Below, piece after piece: positions 17,216 through 26,868 of a stretch of 55,827 bases of DNA (its first letter is position 1; the number at the start of each line of letters is the position of its first letter). The notes below the pieces were generated by a model. It was not told where the DNA came from. It saw only the letters and a list, made by a program, of their open reading frames with translations, and did not search any database. The translations under genes were made by a program, and so were the position numbers. The stretch comes from Fredinandcohnia quinoae. Its GTDB lineage: Bacteria; Bacillota; Bacilli; Bacillales; Bacillaceae_L. The stretch is from assembly GCF_022427965.1 (NCBI RefSeq), contig NZ_JAKTTI010000029.1, positions 1 to 55,827 of the forward strand, in the 5' to 3' direction.

Positions 17216-17795
17216 TTGCGATTACCTCTCTTTCCATTAAATAATTTCTGTTCCCCTTGTAAAAGTCCTTCGCATATTCCCGATTCTCAAGAGCATCTAA
17301 ATGCTCTGCAATTTCTAATGCAAAGTCAACATACGCATGACCTTGTGCAGTAATTATATTGTCCATTTTTACAATTGACTCATACTTGAAATTTGACTCA
17401 TCAAAGCAACCAAGAAATGTTCGTTGCTCGTGATTTAATGTAACAGTATAATGTGTGTTTAATAAAATACCTGCCTTCGCCAACACAAATGCTCCACTAC
17501 AGATTGAAGCAACTAATTTTCCATTATCGTGAAATGCCCTTGTAAGTTCAAATAATTCAAGTGAATCTTTAATATGATATAAATCCCCACCTGGAATAAT
17601 AAGAGCTTCATAATCTTGATAATTAACGTCCTGAAAGGTAAGATGCGGTAAAAATTGCAGCCCAGACTCCCCCGTTATCATTTCATTTGACCCAGCAGCT
17701 GTTACTACCTGATGTGTACCTTTAAGCATAGCGGTTGCCACTGTTATCTCAAATTCAGAAAAGGAATTGTATAGTACAAGTAAAACTTTTTTCAT
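17208..17795 (-). CDS. DJ-1/PfpI family protein
   Basis: 195 residues from the ATG at 17795 (a TTG at 17813 is open but less likely). The nucleophile elbow ASICSGAFVLAKAGIL contains the conserved cysteine, and the glutamate-bearing strand LVLYNSFSEFE matches the family. Members act as glyoxalase III/deglycase, chaperones or amidotransferase-like regulators; the exact activity cannot be read. It overlaps the deoxyinosine glycosylase gene, suggesting a joint role in repairing chemical damage (inference). Confidence 0.8.
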   Translation of the reverse strand: MKKVLLVLYNSFSEFEITVATAMLKGTHQVVTAAGSNEMITGESGLQFLPHLTFQDVNYQDYEALIIPGGDLYHIKDSLELFELTRAFHDNGKLVASICSGAFVLAKAGILLNTHYTVTLNHEQRTFLGCFDESNFKYESIVKMDNIITAQGHAYVDFALEIAEHLDALENREYAKDFYKGNRNYLMEREVIANE

Positions 17796-17877
17796 ATAAT
17801 TAAACCCCCACAATCATTCTCAATATACTATAATTCTACATTATCAAACACATCCCTCCTTCTTTCTACAATCAAAA

Positions 17878-17903
17878 GAAGACTAGCTTCTCAACTAGTC
17901 TTC
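17878..17903 (-). terminator. Rho-independent terminator after the alcohol dehydrogenase gene
   Basis: GAAGACTAG (17878-17886) pairs with CTAGTCTTC (17895-17903), followed on the minus strand by TTTTGATTG. Confidence 0.75.
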
Positions 17904-17914
17904 ATCCATTCATT

Positions 17915-19048
17915 TCAAGGCTTTAATACAACCTTTATACACCCATCTTCCCGATCATTAAATAATTGATAGGCTTTACTTGCTTCAGCAAGCGGAAGTT
18001 TATGTGTGATAATCTCAGTCGGATCAAATTCTCCCTTTACTATCATTTTATATAACTCTGGCATGAAATGAATAACCGGTGCCTGCCCCATTTTCAAGGT
18101 GATATTTCTCGCAAAAAAAGCACCTAACGGGAATATATTATAATTTCCGCCATATACGCCTGTAATTTGTACAGTTCCATATTTCTTAACAGCCTTTGTT
18201 GATATTTGAATGGGTCCGAGTGTTCCTCCCTGTAGCTTCAACTTCTGTTCGATAAATTCAAGTGGTGACTTTTTTCCATCCATTCCAACACAATCAATGA
18301 CAACATCCGCACCACCACTTGTAATTTCCTTTAGATACTCACCCATATCGTCATTTTTCGTAAAATCAAACACTTCGACATTATTCATCTTTTTCGCATG
18401 ATTCATCCGGTATTCCAAATAATCAACTGCAATTACACGCTTGGCACCTTTCATCCAAGCAAATTTTTGTGCCATTAATCCAACTGGACCACAGCCAAGT
18501 ACTATGACCGTATCTCCATCTTTAACTCCCGCATGTTCAACACTCCAATAAGCGGTCGGAAGAACATCACTCAAAAAAAGCAATGATTCATCATCTAATT
18601 CACACGATTCAGGGATAACTAAAGATGTGAAGTCCGCAAAAGGAACACGTAGATATTCAGCCTGTCCTCCTGGATAGTTTCCAAACTTCTCTGAGTAACC
18701 AAAGTATCCCCCAGAGTCATAATGAGGATTGGAATTGTCACATTGACTCTCCATTTCATGTTCACAGTAATAGCACTTTCCACATGCAACTGTAAAAGGA
18801 ATTACGACACGATCCCCTTTTTTCACCTTTGTAACTGCAGTACCAACTTCTTCAACAATTCCCATTGGCTCATGACCAATGATATACCCTTCCGGTAGTG
18901 GAAAATTCCCTTTGTATAAATGCAAGTCTGAACCACAAATGGCAGTAGAAGTCACTTTAATGATAATATCATCACTTTTTTCAATTTGTGGATCCCGAAC
19001 CTCTTTCACTTCTATTTGATTTGGACCCTGATACGTAACTGCTTTCAC
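17915..19048 (-). CDS. Zinc-dependent alcohol dehydrogenase, AdhB/formaldehyde-dehydrogenase-like
   Basis: 377 residues, a class III-type medium-chain dehydrogenase. Catalytic zinc ligands C38 (AICGSDLH) and H59-E60 (GHEPMG), structural zinc cysteines C89, C92, C95 and C103, and the NAD-binding VLGCGPVGLMA are all present. It resembles Bacillus AdhB and glutathione-independent formaldehyde dehydrogenases; the substrate is unproven. GTG start with GGAGTG upstream. It sits downstream of glgA beyond a 20-bp repeat array and is probably a separate unit. Confidence 0.85.
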   Translation of the reverse strand: MKAVTYQGPNQIEVKEVRDPQIEKSDDIIIKVTSTAICGSDLHLYKGNFPLPEGYIIGHEPMGIVEEVGTAVTKVKKGDRVVIPFTVACGKCYYCEHEMESQCDNSNPHYDSGGYFGYSEKFGNYPGGQAEYLRVPFADFTSLVIPESCELDDESLLFLSDVLPTAYWSVEHAGVKDGDTVIVLGCGPVGLMAQKFAWMKGAKRVIAVDYLEYRMNHAKKMNNVEVFDFTKNDDMGEYLKEITSGGADVVIDCVGMDGKKSPLEFIEQKLKLQGGTLGPIQISTKAVKKYGTVQITGVYGGNYNIFPLGAFFARNITLKMGQAPVIHFMPELYKMIVKGEFDPTEIITHKLPLAEASKAYQLFNDREDGCIKVVLKP

Positions 19049-19200
19049 TCTTTACACTCCATTCCCAATATCGATTCACCTTAAGTTTCTCCAAATTACC
19101 CAAGGTTATGAATGGAGCGGTTATCCATAGTGGCCTCTAACACCAAACTTAAGGATTTGTGCGTTATCTGAGAGGAAATTGAACAGTTACGTACCGGATT

Positions 19201-19580
19201 TATACGTGCGTGCGAATATATGCGCGTTTGCCACAATATTTGCTCGCTCACGAAATTATATGAGCGTTCACCACGATATTTGCGCGTTCACGAAATTATA
19301 TGCACGGTCTCACGGATATTTGCGCGATCACGAAATTATATGCACGATCGCACGGATATTTGCTCGCCCACAAAATTATATGCGCGTTCACCACAATATT
19401 TGCTCGCCCACAAAATTATATGCGCGCTCGCCACCATATTTGCTCGCTCACGAAATTATATGCGCGGTCGCATGAATATTTGCTCGCTCACGAAATTATA
19501 TGCACGCCCGCCACAATATTTGCTCGCTCGCGCAATTATTTGCGCATTCACGAAATTAAATACGCACCCACCCCAAATAT
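19201..19580. repeat. 20-bp tandem array with alternating unit types (19 copies)
   Basis: Nineteen consecutive 20-bp units without a single indel. Type B (TGCGCGTTCACGAAATTATA) alternates with type A (TGCGCGTTCACCACAATATT), giving a 40-bp higher-order unit. Multiple plus-strand frames are open through the array (19179-19672) and encode repetitive cysteine/arginine-rich strings; these are artefacts. It fills the gap between the adh promoter and the stop of glgA. Confidence 0.9.
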
Positions 19581-19616
19581 ATACTCGTGCACCCCACCTT
19601 TTCACCAAACCGTTCT

Positions 19617-21041
19617 TTACAATAACTCTTCGTACACTTCTTTATAATCCATTGACGATGCTTCCCAGCTGAAATCAAGGGCCATTGCTCTTACCGAAAG
19701 CTCTTTCCACTTTTTCGGCTGGAAGCGGTAAAACCATAATGCCCGTTCAATCGTATAGAGCATATCGTGGGCATTATAATTTGTGAAACTAAATCCATTA
19801 CCATGGTCGTTAAATTCATTATAAGGAACAACGGTATCCTTAAGTCCACCCGTTTCCCTCACCAAGGGCAAGGTTCCATAACGAAACGCAAGTAATTGCC
19901 CTATACCACATGGTTCAAACTGGGAAGGCATAAGAAATATATCAGATCCAGCATAAATCTTTCGGGCTAATTCCTCATCAAAGAAAATATTTGCAGATAC
20001 CTGGTTTGGGTAACTCCCTGCCAGTTCACTTAATGCATCCTCATAGCGATGCTCTCCAGTTCCAAGCACAACCACTTGTACAACTTGCTTCAATATATCT
20101 TCAAAGACATGAAGAATTAGGTCAATCCCTTTTTGCTCGACAAGCCTAGACACGATTGAAATGATTGGGACCTTTTCATTTACAGGTAGACCAAGTTGTT
20201 CTTGTAAATGCCTTTTGTTCTCCATTTTCCCTTCGTAACTGTTATATTCTCTAAAAATAGCCTTATCTTGGACAGGATTATATGCTTCTTGATCAATTCC
20301 ATTAACGATACCTTGTAAATCCCTACCACGCTTTCGCAAAAAACCATCGAGATTTTCACCATAGTACGGCATTTGTATTTCTTCAGCATATGTAGGACTA
20401 ACGGTAGTAAGGTAATCTGCAAAGGCTAGACCCGCTTTCAAATAGCTGATATTCCCATAGAACTCCAAACAATCAATATGGAAATATCGTTCACTTAAAT
20501 CTAACAGTTCTCCTAAAACAGACCTTGGATAAATCCCCTGATAACGCAAATTATGAATCGTAAAAACGGTTTTGATACCATCAAAAAATGGATGATATTT
20601 ATAATGAGCTTTCAAAAGAACTGGAATCGGGCCTGTCTGCCAATCATGACAATGAATAATATCAGGTCTCTGCTCCAAATATGGCAATGCTTCAAGTACT
20701 GCACGAGAAAAAAAGGCAAACCGTTCACCATCATCATAAAAGCCATAACTTCCGTGCCGTTTGAAATAATATTCATTATCTAAAAAGTAAATTGAAATTC
20801 CTTCATGAACCATTTTTTCGATTCCACAATATTGCTGACGCCAGCCAACAGGTACCTCTATGGTTCGAACCAACTCCATTTTCTCTTTATGCTCGGCTTT
20901 CAAGTCACCATATTTCGGCAATATCACAGTGACCTTTACTCCACATTTTCGCAGTGCTTTCGGTAATGCGCTGATTACATCTCCTAGTCCACCCGATTTT
21001 ATAAATGGTGCACATTCTGATGCGGCAAATAAAACATTCAT
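19617..21041 (-). CDS. glgA: Glycogen synthase (ADP-glucose)
   Basis: 474 residues from the ATG at 21041, which has GGAGG 7 bases upstream; an upstream ATG at 21065 lacks a ribosome site. This is the GT5 family: KSGGLGDV near residue 15 binds ADP-glucose, HDWQTGPIPVLLKAHY and MPSQFEPCGIGQLLAFRYG are typical. It elongates alpha-1,4-glucan from ADP-glucose. It is the last gene of glgB-C-D-A and starts 13 bp after the glgD stop. In B. subtilis glgP follows; here a repeat array does. Confidence 0.95.
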   Translation of the reverse strand: MNVLFAASECAPFIKSGGLGDVISALPKALRKCGVKVTVILPKYGDLKAEHKEKMELVRTIEVPVGWRQQYCGIEKMVHEGISIYFLDNEYYFKRHGSYGFYDDGERFAFFSRAVLEALPYLEQRPDIIHCHDWQTGPIPVLLKAHYKYHPFFDGIKTVFTIHNLRYQGIYPRSVLGELLDLSERYFHIDCLEFYGNISYLKAGLAFADYLTTVSPTYAEEIQMPYYGENLDGFLRKRGRDLQGIVNGIDQEAYNPVQDKAIFREYNSYEGKMENKRHLQEQLGLPVNEKVPIISIVSRLVEQKGIDLILHVFEDILKQVVQVVVLGTGEHRYEDALSELAGSYPNQVSANIFFDEELARKIYAGSDIFLMPSQFEPCGIGQLLAFRYGTLPLVRETGGLKDTVVPYNEFNDHGNGFSFTNYNAHDMLYTIERALWFYRFQPKKWKELSVRAMALDFSWEASSMDYKEVYEELL

Positions 21042-21054
21042 GTTTGTTCCTCCA

Positions 21055-22167
21055 TCACACAACATCTGCCTTTTTCACTACGATCGGGCAAAGATCACCA
21101 ATCACGACTTGATCTGGGGTGATGCTAACTTGTTTATCGGTAATAACATTTTCGAGGAATGACCCTTCTTCAATCACACTTTTTTGCAAGATGATACTAT
21201 TTTTTACGACGGCCCCCTTACGAATCTTCACGCCGCGGAAAATAATACTGTTCACGACTGTTCCTTCAATATGGCAGCCATTTGAAACTAATGAATTTTT
21301 TACATTCGAAGAAACCCCATATTTCACTGGTGGCTCATGTTTTAATTTTGTATATACATCCCATGAATCATAAAAGAATTCCATAGACAGATCTGGATTG
21401 AGAAAATCCATATTGCTTTTATAATAGCTTGAAATCGAATGAATGAACGGCATATACCCTGTAATCTGATAGCCTTTCACATTCAAGTGGTGTAAGTTAG
21501 CCTTCACACCATCTTTTATAAAATCATATTCACCGTTTTCACAGCATTTTGTAATAATATCGATTAATAACTCTTTGTTACATACAAATGTCTCCAAGCA
21601 AACCAAATCTCCTTGCTTTGGTGTTGTGTATAATTCGATGTTGGTAACATCTCCTATAGCATTCACAGAGCATTGGTGATAAATCGGCTTTTCAACTGGA
21701 TCACCATCGAAGTATTTATAAAGTACAGTTATATCAGCACCACTTTTCCGATGACCTTGGACGATATCATTAAAATCAATTTTACTTACGTGATGGCCTG
21801 GTGAAATAATGACTGTATCTTCTGATGAACGTAGAAAAAATTCGATATGGTCCTGAAATTGTTGGAGATCTCCCTTGATGCTTTCATCCGGATGATTGGG
21901 GGGTAATATAAATAAGCCGCCATTTCTCCTATCTAAATCCCATTCCTTTCCTGAACCGAGGTGATCCATAAGCGAACGATATTTTTCTTTCGTAAATACC
22001 GCAACTTTCTTAATATCTGCATTAATAAAATTTGACATCGTAAAATCGATGAGTCGATATCTTCCACCAAACGGAACTGCGGAGAGACAACGATGGCAAG
22101 TTAATTCCTTCAAATATTGTTTCTCATTCACTAAATTAATCAAACCAATCACATTTTCCAATCTCAT
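21055..22167 (-). CDS. glgD: Glucose-1-phosphate adenylyltransferase subunit GlgD
   Basis: 370 residues, homologous to GlgC but with a degenerate N-terminal pyrophosphorylase motif (the GGxGxRL loop is absent: it begins MRLENVIGLINLVNE) and the SAVPFGGRYRLIDFTMSN segment retained. In Bacillus GlgD is the non-catalytic partner that stimulates GlgC. The C-terminal half has left-handed beta-helix repeats (KNSLVSNGCHIEG, IFRGVKIRKGAVV). AAGGAGG precedes the ATG. It lies 8 bp after glgC. Confidence 0.92.
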   Translation of the reverse strand: MRLENVIGLINLVNEKQYLKELTCHRCLSAVPFGGRYRLIDFTMSNFINADIKKVAVFTKEKYRSLMDHLGSGKEWDLDRRNGGLFILPPNHPDESIKGDLQQFQDHIEFFLRSSEDTVIISPGHHVSKIDFNDIVQGHRKSGADITVLYKYFDGDPVEKPIYHQCSVNAIGDVTNIELYTTPKQGDLVCLETFVCNKELLIDIITKCCENGEYDFIKDGVKANLHHLNVKGYQITGYMPFIHSISSYYKSNMDFLNPDLSMEFFYDSWDVYTKLKHEPPVKYGVSSNVKNSLVSNGCHIEGTVVNSIIFRGVKIRKGAVVKNSIILQKSVIEEGSFLENVITDKQVSITPDQVVIGDLCPIVVKKADVV

Positions 22168-22175
22168 TGTCCTCC

Positions 22176-23351
22176 TTATTTAACCTCTGAAACAGCTAAC
22201 TCATTCTTTGTAGTCGGTAAAATTGTGGTGGTGTCACCTATTAAGGTAATCTCTGAAGCTGGTGAAGGCTTTCCAATAACCGCACCATCTTCAATACAAA
22301 TATCACTTGCGATAATCGCATTATTAATCGTTACATGTTTGCCGATTTTAACATTCGGCATAATGACTGAGTTTGTTATTGTTGAATGCTCTCCAATACA
22401 CACACTGAATGACAATACTGAATGATGTACTGTTCCATATACATGACAACCTTCATTAATGAGAGATTGAGATACTTTTGCATCTTTTGAAATAAATTGT
22501 GGTGGATGATTGGGATTGCCTGCATAGAACGGCCAATGCGGATCATGCAAATCAAATCCTGGCATATCATCTAATAAATCCATATGAGCTTCCCATAAAC
22601 TTTTAACTGTGCCGACATCCTTCCAATAACCATTAAAACGATAAGCGTATAAATTTTTGCCATCTGCTAGAATGTTTGGAATGACATCCTTTCCAAAGTC
22701 CTTCGTTGAAAATGCATTGTTCTCATCCTCTATCAAATACTTCCTCAACAATTTCCAATTGAACAAATAAACACCCATTGATGCCAAATTACTTCTTGGA
22801 TTGACCGGTTTTTCATCAAATTCTAAAATCCTTCCGGTGTTATCAGTGTTCATTAAACCAAATCGACTTGCTTCCGACCACGGCACCTCAATGACAGCAA
22901 TTGTTGCATCTGCCCCTTTTTCATGATGGTAGTTAAGCATTTTCCGATAATCCATTTTATAAATATGATCACCCGATAAAATAAGGACAGTTTCCGGATT
23001 GTAGTGATCGATATATTGGATGTTTTGGTAAACCGCGTTTGCTGTCCCCTTGTACCACTCGCCCCCATCTTTGTTTTGATAAGGCGGTAGCACGGATACG
23101 CCACCACCATTACGGTCCAAATCCCAAGGTCGACCATTACCGACATAATTATTAAGAACATGTGGTTGATACTGGGTTAGCACCCCAACTGTATCAATAC
23201 CAGAGTGAGAGCAATTACTTAACGGGAAATCGATAATGCGGTATTTACCACCGTATGGAACAGCTGGCTTTGCAAGTCCTGTCGTTAAGTCTCCAAGTCT
23301 TGAACCTTGACCACCAGCTAAAATAATCGCAAGCCATTTTTTAAATTTCAT
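22176..23351 (-). CDS. glgC: Glucose-1-phosphate adenylyltransferase catalytic subunit
   Basis: 391 residues. The nucleotidyltransferase loop [30 protein letters not shown], the WYKGTANAV segment and [11 protein letters not shown] are intact, followed by the beta-helix domain. It makes ADP-glucose from glucose-1-phosphate and ATP, the committed step of glycogen synthesis. The ATG at 23351 has GAGGAGAG upstream. It is second in the operon, 57 bp after glgB. Confidence 0.95.
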   Translation of the reverse strand: MKFKKWLAIILAGGQGSRLGDLTTGLAKPAVPYGGKYRIIDFPLSNCSHSGIDTVGVLTQYQPHVLNNYVGNGRPWDLDRNGGGVSVLPPYQNKDGGEWYKGTANAVYQNIQYIDHYNPETVLILSGDHIYKMDYRKMLNYHHEKGADATIAVIEVPWSEASRFGLMNTDNTGRILEFDEKPVNPRSNLASMGVYLFNWKLLRKYLIEDENNAFSTKDFGKDVIPNILADGKNLYAYRFNGYWKDVGTVKSLWEAHMDLLDDMPGFDLHDPHWPFYAGNPNHPPQFISKDAKVSQSLINEGCHVYGTVHHSVLSFSVCIGEHSTITNSVIMPNVKIGKHVTINNAIIASDICIEDGAVIGKPSPASEITLIGDTTTILPTTKNELAVSEVK

Positions 23352-23408
23352 TGTTAAAAACTCTCCTCTGACGTTTTTTTATTTTTGTATTTGTTACAAA
23401 TAACGTAG

Positions 23409-25331
23409 TTAATCCACATGCTTAAGGCGATTAAAAATAACAAATCCAAGTGGTGGTACGGTAATATCTATACTGAAAAGTTGATTATGATAATGCCCTT
23501 TTTCCGCACTAAGTGGTGTTTGATTAAGCTGCCCGGAGCCACCATACTTTGGTTCATCACTATTAAATACCTCTATATAATTTCCTGCTGAAGGAACGCC
23601 AATTTTATAATCGCTGTATACATCAGTAGAGAAGTTGCACACAACAATACATGTATCACTATTTCGCTTTCCATGTCTCATGAACGTAATAACGGATTGT
23701 TCATGGTTATTAGGATCAATCCATTCAAAGCCAGCTTGTTCATGGTCAAGTTGCCATAAACTTGTAGTATTGTTGTAAAATTGCTGAATCGCTTTAATAT
23801 AGGCTTGAAGCTTCGAATGTGAATCGTAATCAAGTAGCAGCCAATCCAATTGTTCAAGCTCCTTCCATTCAGCAAATTGACCAAATTCTGCACCCATGAA
23901 TACGAGCTTTTTCCCTGGATGTGTTATTAAATATCCATAAAGCAAGCGATAATTAGCAAATTTCTGCCAATAGTCACCAGGCATTTTATCCAAAAGTGAC
24001 TTTTTCCCGTGTACTACATCATCATGCGAAAATGGCAAAATAAAATTTTCCGAAAATGCATAGAAGAACGAAAACGTCAAAAGATTATGGTGATATCGCC
24101 TTTCAGATGGTGGTAGTTTCATATATTTAAGCAGATCATTAGCCCAGCCCATATTCCATTTATAGTTAAACCCTAATCCACCAATTGAAGTTGGTGAACA
24201 TACGAGTGGATAGTCTGTTGCTTCCTCCGCTATCATCAGGACACCTGGATATTTCTTGAACACTACTTCATTTAACTTTTTGATGAAGGAAATTGCCTCT
24301 ATGTTCTCTTCACCACCAAACTGGTTATATAACCTCTCATACTGTGGATTGTCATGATTTAAGTAAATCATCGAAGACACTGCATCCACACGAAAGCCAT
24401 CTATATGATAAACATCCATCCAAAACATCACATTGGAGATTAGAAAACTATGAATTTCAGGCTTTGAAAAATCAAAATTATACGTCCCCCAAAGTGGTCG
24501 ATCTGCCTTCTTCGAATCATGAGGTTCATAGAGAGGTGTACCGTCAAATCTCCCTAATCCATGGGCATCTCTGCAAAAATGTACTGGCACCCAATCAAGG
24601 ATGACTCCGATTCCCCTTTGATGGCATTGATCAATGAAATACATGAAATCTTCAGGTGTCCCTTGCTTGCTAGAAATCGAGTAAAATCCTGTCAGTTGGT
24701 AGCCCCACGACTTATCAAGCGGATGCTCCATAACTGGCATTAACTCGATATGTGTGAATCCATGATCAATGACATAATCAATTAATTCCTCTGCCAACTC
24801 CCGGTATGTATAAAGTGTGTCATCTGCTTTTTTCCTCCAGGATGCTGGATGACATTCATAGATAAGCATTTGAGTATAATAGGACGTTGCTTTTTCCCTT
24901 CGAACAAGCCACTCATTATCATTCCATTCGTATTGATCGAGCCTTTTAACAACTGAAGCTGTATTTGGCCGAACTTCTGAATAAAAAGCATATGGATCTG
25001 CTTTAAGTTTTTTCTCACCATTAGCAGTTGTAATTTCATACTTGTATATTTCACCCTGCTCCATTTCTGGAATGAACACGACCCAAACTCCGGAATGAAT
25101 GATTCGTTCCATAATGTGTTGACTACCATTCCAGTTATTAAAATTACCCACTACCGCAACTTGTTTTGCATGTGGAGCCCATACTGAAAATCGAACACCC
25201 TTTGTACCTTTGTATGTAATCAAATGGGCCCCAAGCATTTTGTAACTCTCAAACAATGTTCCCTCATGAAATAAATACAATTCAAAATCACTAGGGAACA
25301 GATTGCTATTCTCACTAACTACAACATTCAC
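23409..25331 (-). CDS. glgB: 1,4-alpha-glucan branching enzyme
   Basis: 640 residues, GH13 with an N-terminal CBM48 (about 25-125). The catalytic nucleophile D316 (GFRVDAVSS), acid/base E369 (MIAEEATDYP) and the third acid in FSHDDVVHGK are present. It introduces alpha-1,6 branches into glycogen. The start is GTG at 25331 with GAGGTG about 6 bases upstream. It is the first gene of the operon, and a perfect cre-type sequence lies about 160 bp upstream, suggesting CcpA control. Confidence 0.95.
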   Translation of the reverse strand: MNVVVSENSNLFPSDFELYLFHEGTLFESYKMLGAHLITYKGTKGVRFSVWAPHAKQVAVVGNFNNWNGSQHIMERIIHSGVWVVFIPEMEQGEIYKYEITTANGEKKLKADPYAFYSEVRPNTASVVKRLDQYEWNDNEWLVRREKATSYYTQMLIYECHPASWRKKADDTLYTYRELAEELIDYVIDHGFTHIELMPVMEHPLDKSWGYQLTGFYSISSKQGTPEDFMYFIDQCHQRGIGVILDWVPVHFCRDAHGLGRFDGTPLYEPHDSKKADRPLWGTYNFDFSKPEIHSFLISNVMFWMDVYHIDGFRVDAVSSMIYLNHDNPQYERLYNQFGGEENIEAISFIKKLNEVVFKKYPGVLMIAEEATDYPLVCSPTSIGGLGFNYKWNMGWANDLLKYMKLPPSERRYHHNLLTFSFFYAFSENFILPFSHDDVVHGKKSLLDKMPGDYWQKFANYRLLYGYLITHPGKKLVFMGAEFGQFAEWKELEQLDWLLLDYDSHSKLQAYIKAIQQFYNNTTSLWQLDHEQAGFEWIDPNNHEQSVITFMRHGKRNSDTCIVVCNFSTDVYSDYKIGVPSAGNYIEVFNSDEPKYGGSGQLNQTPLSAEKGHYHNQLFSIDITVPPLGFVIFNRLKHVD

Positions 25332-25625
25332 AATGACACCTCATTTTTAAAAAACATCTGTTAATAATCTATTATTCAAGTTTCATAATTTAATGACATT
25401 TATTCATTGATAAATAATATTTCTTAATTTCTGATTAATAAAAATTATTAAAAAGTATTATTTATAATTATGTATTTTTCAACGTTATATTTGAAATCGC
25501 TTACAAAATAATATATAAATACCGAGTGGTATCTAATTTAGATTTTATGTTGTCATTATTTTAAAATAATTTCCTGAGACTTAAGGTTGAAAGAACATTA
25601 TTATTGCAGAAAACTTCCTTCGCAT
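25332..25625. other. AT-rich glg promoter region
   Basis: About 290 bp between glgB and the terminator of the GH15-like gene. It contains a cre-type site (separate entry) and long AT-rich stretches; I could not choose a single promoter. No small gene seen. Confidence 0.5.
25492..25505. promoter_or_regulatory. cre-type site (CcpA) upstream of glgB
   Basis: TGAAATCGCTTACA matches the catabolite-responsive-element consensus TGWNANCGNTNWCA at every position. It lies about 160 bp upstream of the glgB start, so its position relative to the promoter is not known. Confidence 0.6.
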
Positions 25626-25653
25626 AAAAAAAGAGGCTAAAAGAATTAGCCTC
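25626..25653 (-). terminator. Rho-independent terminator after the GH15-like gene
   Basis: GAGGCTAA (25633-25640) pairs with TTAGCCTC (25646-25653), with an A-run at 25626-25632 giving seven Ts on the minus strand. Confidence 0.85.
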
Positions 25654-25656
25654 ATT

Positions 25657-26673
25657 TTATGTTATTGCTTTTTTAGTATTTACTTTTCCCATCCGCTCCA
25701 TAAATATATAGGCCAGAGAGACAGACCAAGCAAGTGGCGTATTGCCATTTGGGACATTTGCTCCACCAATATATAATTCTGGAACCTCCCAATTCTCTGG
25801 AATAATATTTGCTGTTTTTTCTATATAATGGATTGCTTGATTAACTTGCCCTACTTCTAAATAGCAAAGACCTAGCCATGGTAATCCGAAGCACCATTCC
25901 GCTTCACTTCCTTGATTATAATATTGATCATGTTCATAGCGAATAACCCCATGCTTACGTTCTAACTTATTCGATACATTTCCGATAATTTTTAATGCCG
26001 TTTTCCGATCTACAACTCGATAAGGATAAATGAGGGAAAGCAGAGCCAAATCAGTATCCTTTGTTTCACTTTCTCTTGGGAGCAGGAATCTTAACGTTTC
26101 CTCTCCCTTTCGAATTAGTTCTTCTTTTACATTCACAAGGATTTTCACTGCATGCAATCCTGCAACACATGCACCAATACTCGATGCGTGAAGCTCCATA
26201 TTTTCCTCCCACATGCCATTATCTTTTGCCTGCCAATATTGCAGACATTCGAGATAGTCTACTAACTTTTGGACAATTTCCAAGTCTTTTTCATCACGAA
26301 TGACCCTTTGACCTGAACGATATCCCTCACCAACACCCCATAAAAACGCTCCAATCGCATCGTTTTGAGCATGGCCCCACTCTACATGCATTTCTTTTAA
26401 ATCGGTTGAATAACGAGAATGAATATACTCAAATAAGTATATTGGTGGCTGAAACCGATGAATATCTATTTTCCATTCATATGCTTTAAATAAGTCAAAC
26501 AAGGCATGATATGCCTTTTCATAGTGTTCCGATGGACTTTGGATAAATGGAAGCACTGTATATACAATATCCCGAATCCATACAAAGCGATAATCCTCGG
26601 AGAGACTTGCAGTATAAGCACCGTTAGGCAACCGCATACGGTCAAGAACTTCAAGAGCTTTTTCTGTTTTCAT
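25657..26673 (-). CDS. GH15-like alpha-glucan hydrolase
   Basis: 338 residues, an (alpha/alpha)6-barrel protein resembling glucoamylase/phosphorylase-kinase GH15 proteins: DYRFVWIRDIVYTVLPF near the N-terminus, WGHAQNDAIGAFLWG, MWEENMELHASSIGACVAGL (probable general acid region) and WCFGLPWLGLCYLE. No signal peptide, so it acts in the cytoplasm. It lies just upstream of glgB, has its own terminator and a cre-like site, and may release glucose from glycogen in place of the absent glgP (inference). It is shorter than secreted glucoamylases. Confidence 0.75.
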   Translation of the reverse strand: MKTEKALEVLDRMRLPNGAYTASLSEDYRFVWIRDIVYTVLPFIQSPSEHYEKAYHALFDLFKAYEWKIDIHRFQPPIYLFEYIHSRYSTDLKEMHVEWGHAQNDAIGAFLWGVGEGYRSGQRVIRDEKDLEIVQKLVDYLECLQYWQAKDNGMWEENMELHASSIGACVAGLHAVKILVNVKEELIRKGEETLRFLLPRESETKDTDLALLSLIYPYRVVDRKTALKIIGNVSNKLERKHGVIRYEHDQYYNQGSEAEWCFGLPWLGLCYLEVGQVNQAIHYIEKTANIIPENWEVPELYIGGANVPNGNTPLAWSVSLAYIFMERMGKVNTKKAIT

Positions 26674-26754
26674 AGTTAAACACCCCTATAGCATTTTTTT
26701 CATTCCATTATTGACAGTGTCATCTTTGATATTGCTAGGCTAGGGTTTAATGGG

Positions 26755-26768
26755 AGATAGCGCTTACT
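26755..26768. promoter_or_regulatory. cre-like site upstream of the GH15-like gene
   Basis: AGATAGCGCTTACT matches TGWNANCGNTNWCA except at the first and last positions. It lies about 80-95 bp upstream of the start codon at 26673. Confidence 0.4.
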
Positions 26769-26831
26769 TTACCTTTATAGTATGTTTGTTTGATAGAATG
26801 TGACAATCCTGAGCAACTGAGAGCTAACCAT

Positions 26832-26868
26832 AAAAAAAAGCAAAAGACAGATAGTAATGTCTTTTGCT
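26832..26868 (-). terminator. Rho-independent terminator, probably of glsA
   Basis: AGCAAAAGAC (26839-26848) pairs with GTCTTTTGCT (26859-26868); the A-run at 26832-26838 gives the T-run on the minus strand. It lies about 200 bp beyond the glsA stop, separated from it by a structured repeat. Confidence 0.8.

Noticed and set aside
16417-19580. CRISPR arrays
   Set aside because: The arrays are contiguous 20-bp units without unique spacers, the repeats are degenerate, and no cas gene is present.
19179-19672. Three long overlapping plus-strand open frames rich in Cys, Arg and Ile
   Set aside because: They are the translation of a 20-bp tandem array in several phases; no ribosome site, and the strings repeat exactly with the DNA period.
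22225-24743. Frames antisense or out of phase within glgB, glgC and glgD
   Set aside because: Shadows of strongly conserved enzymes on the opposite strand or in another phase.
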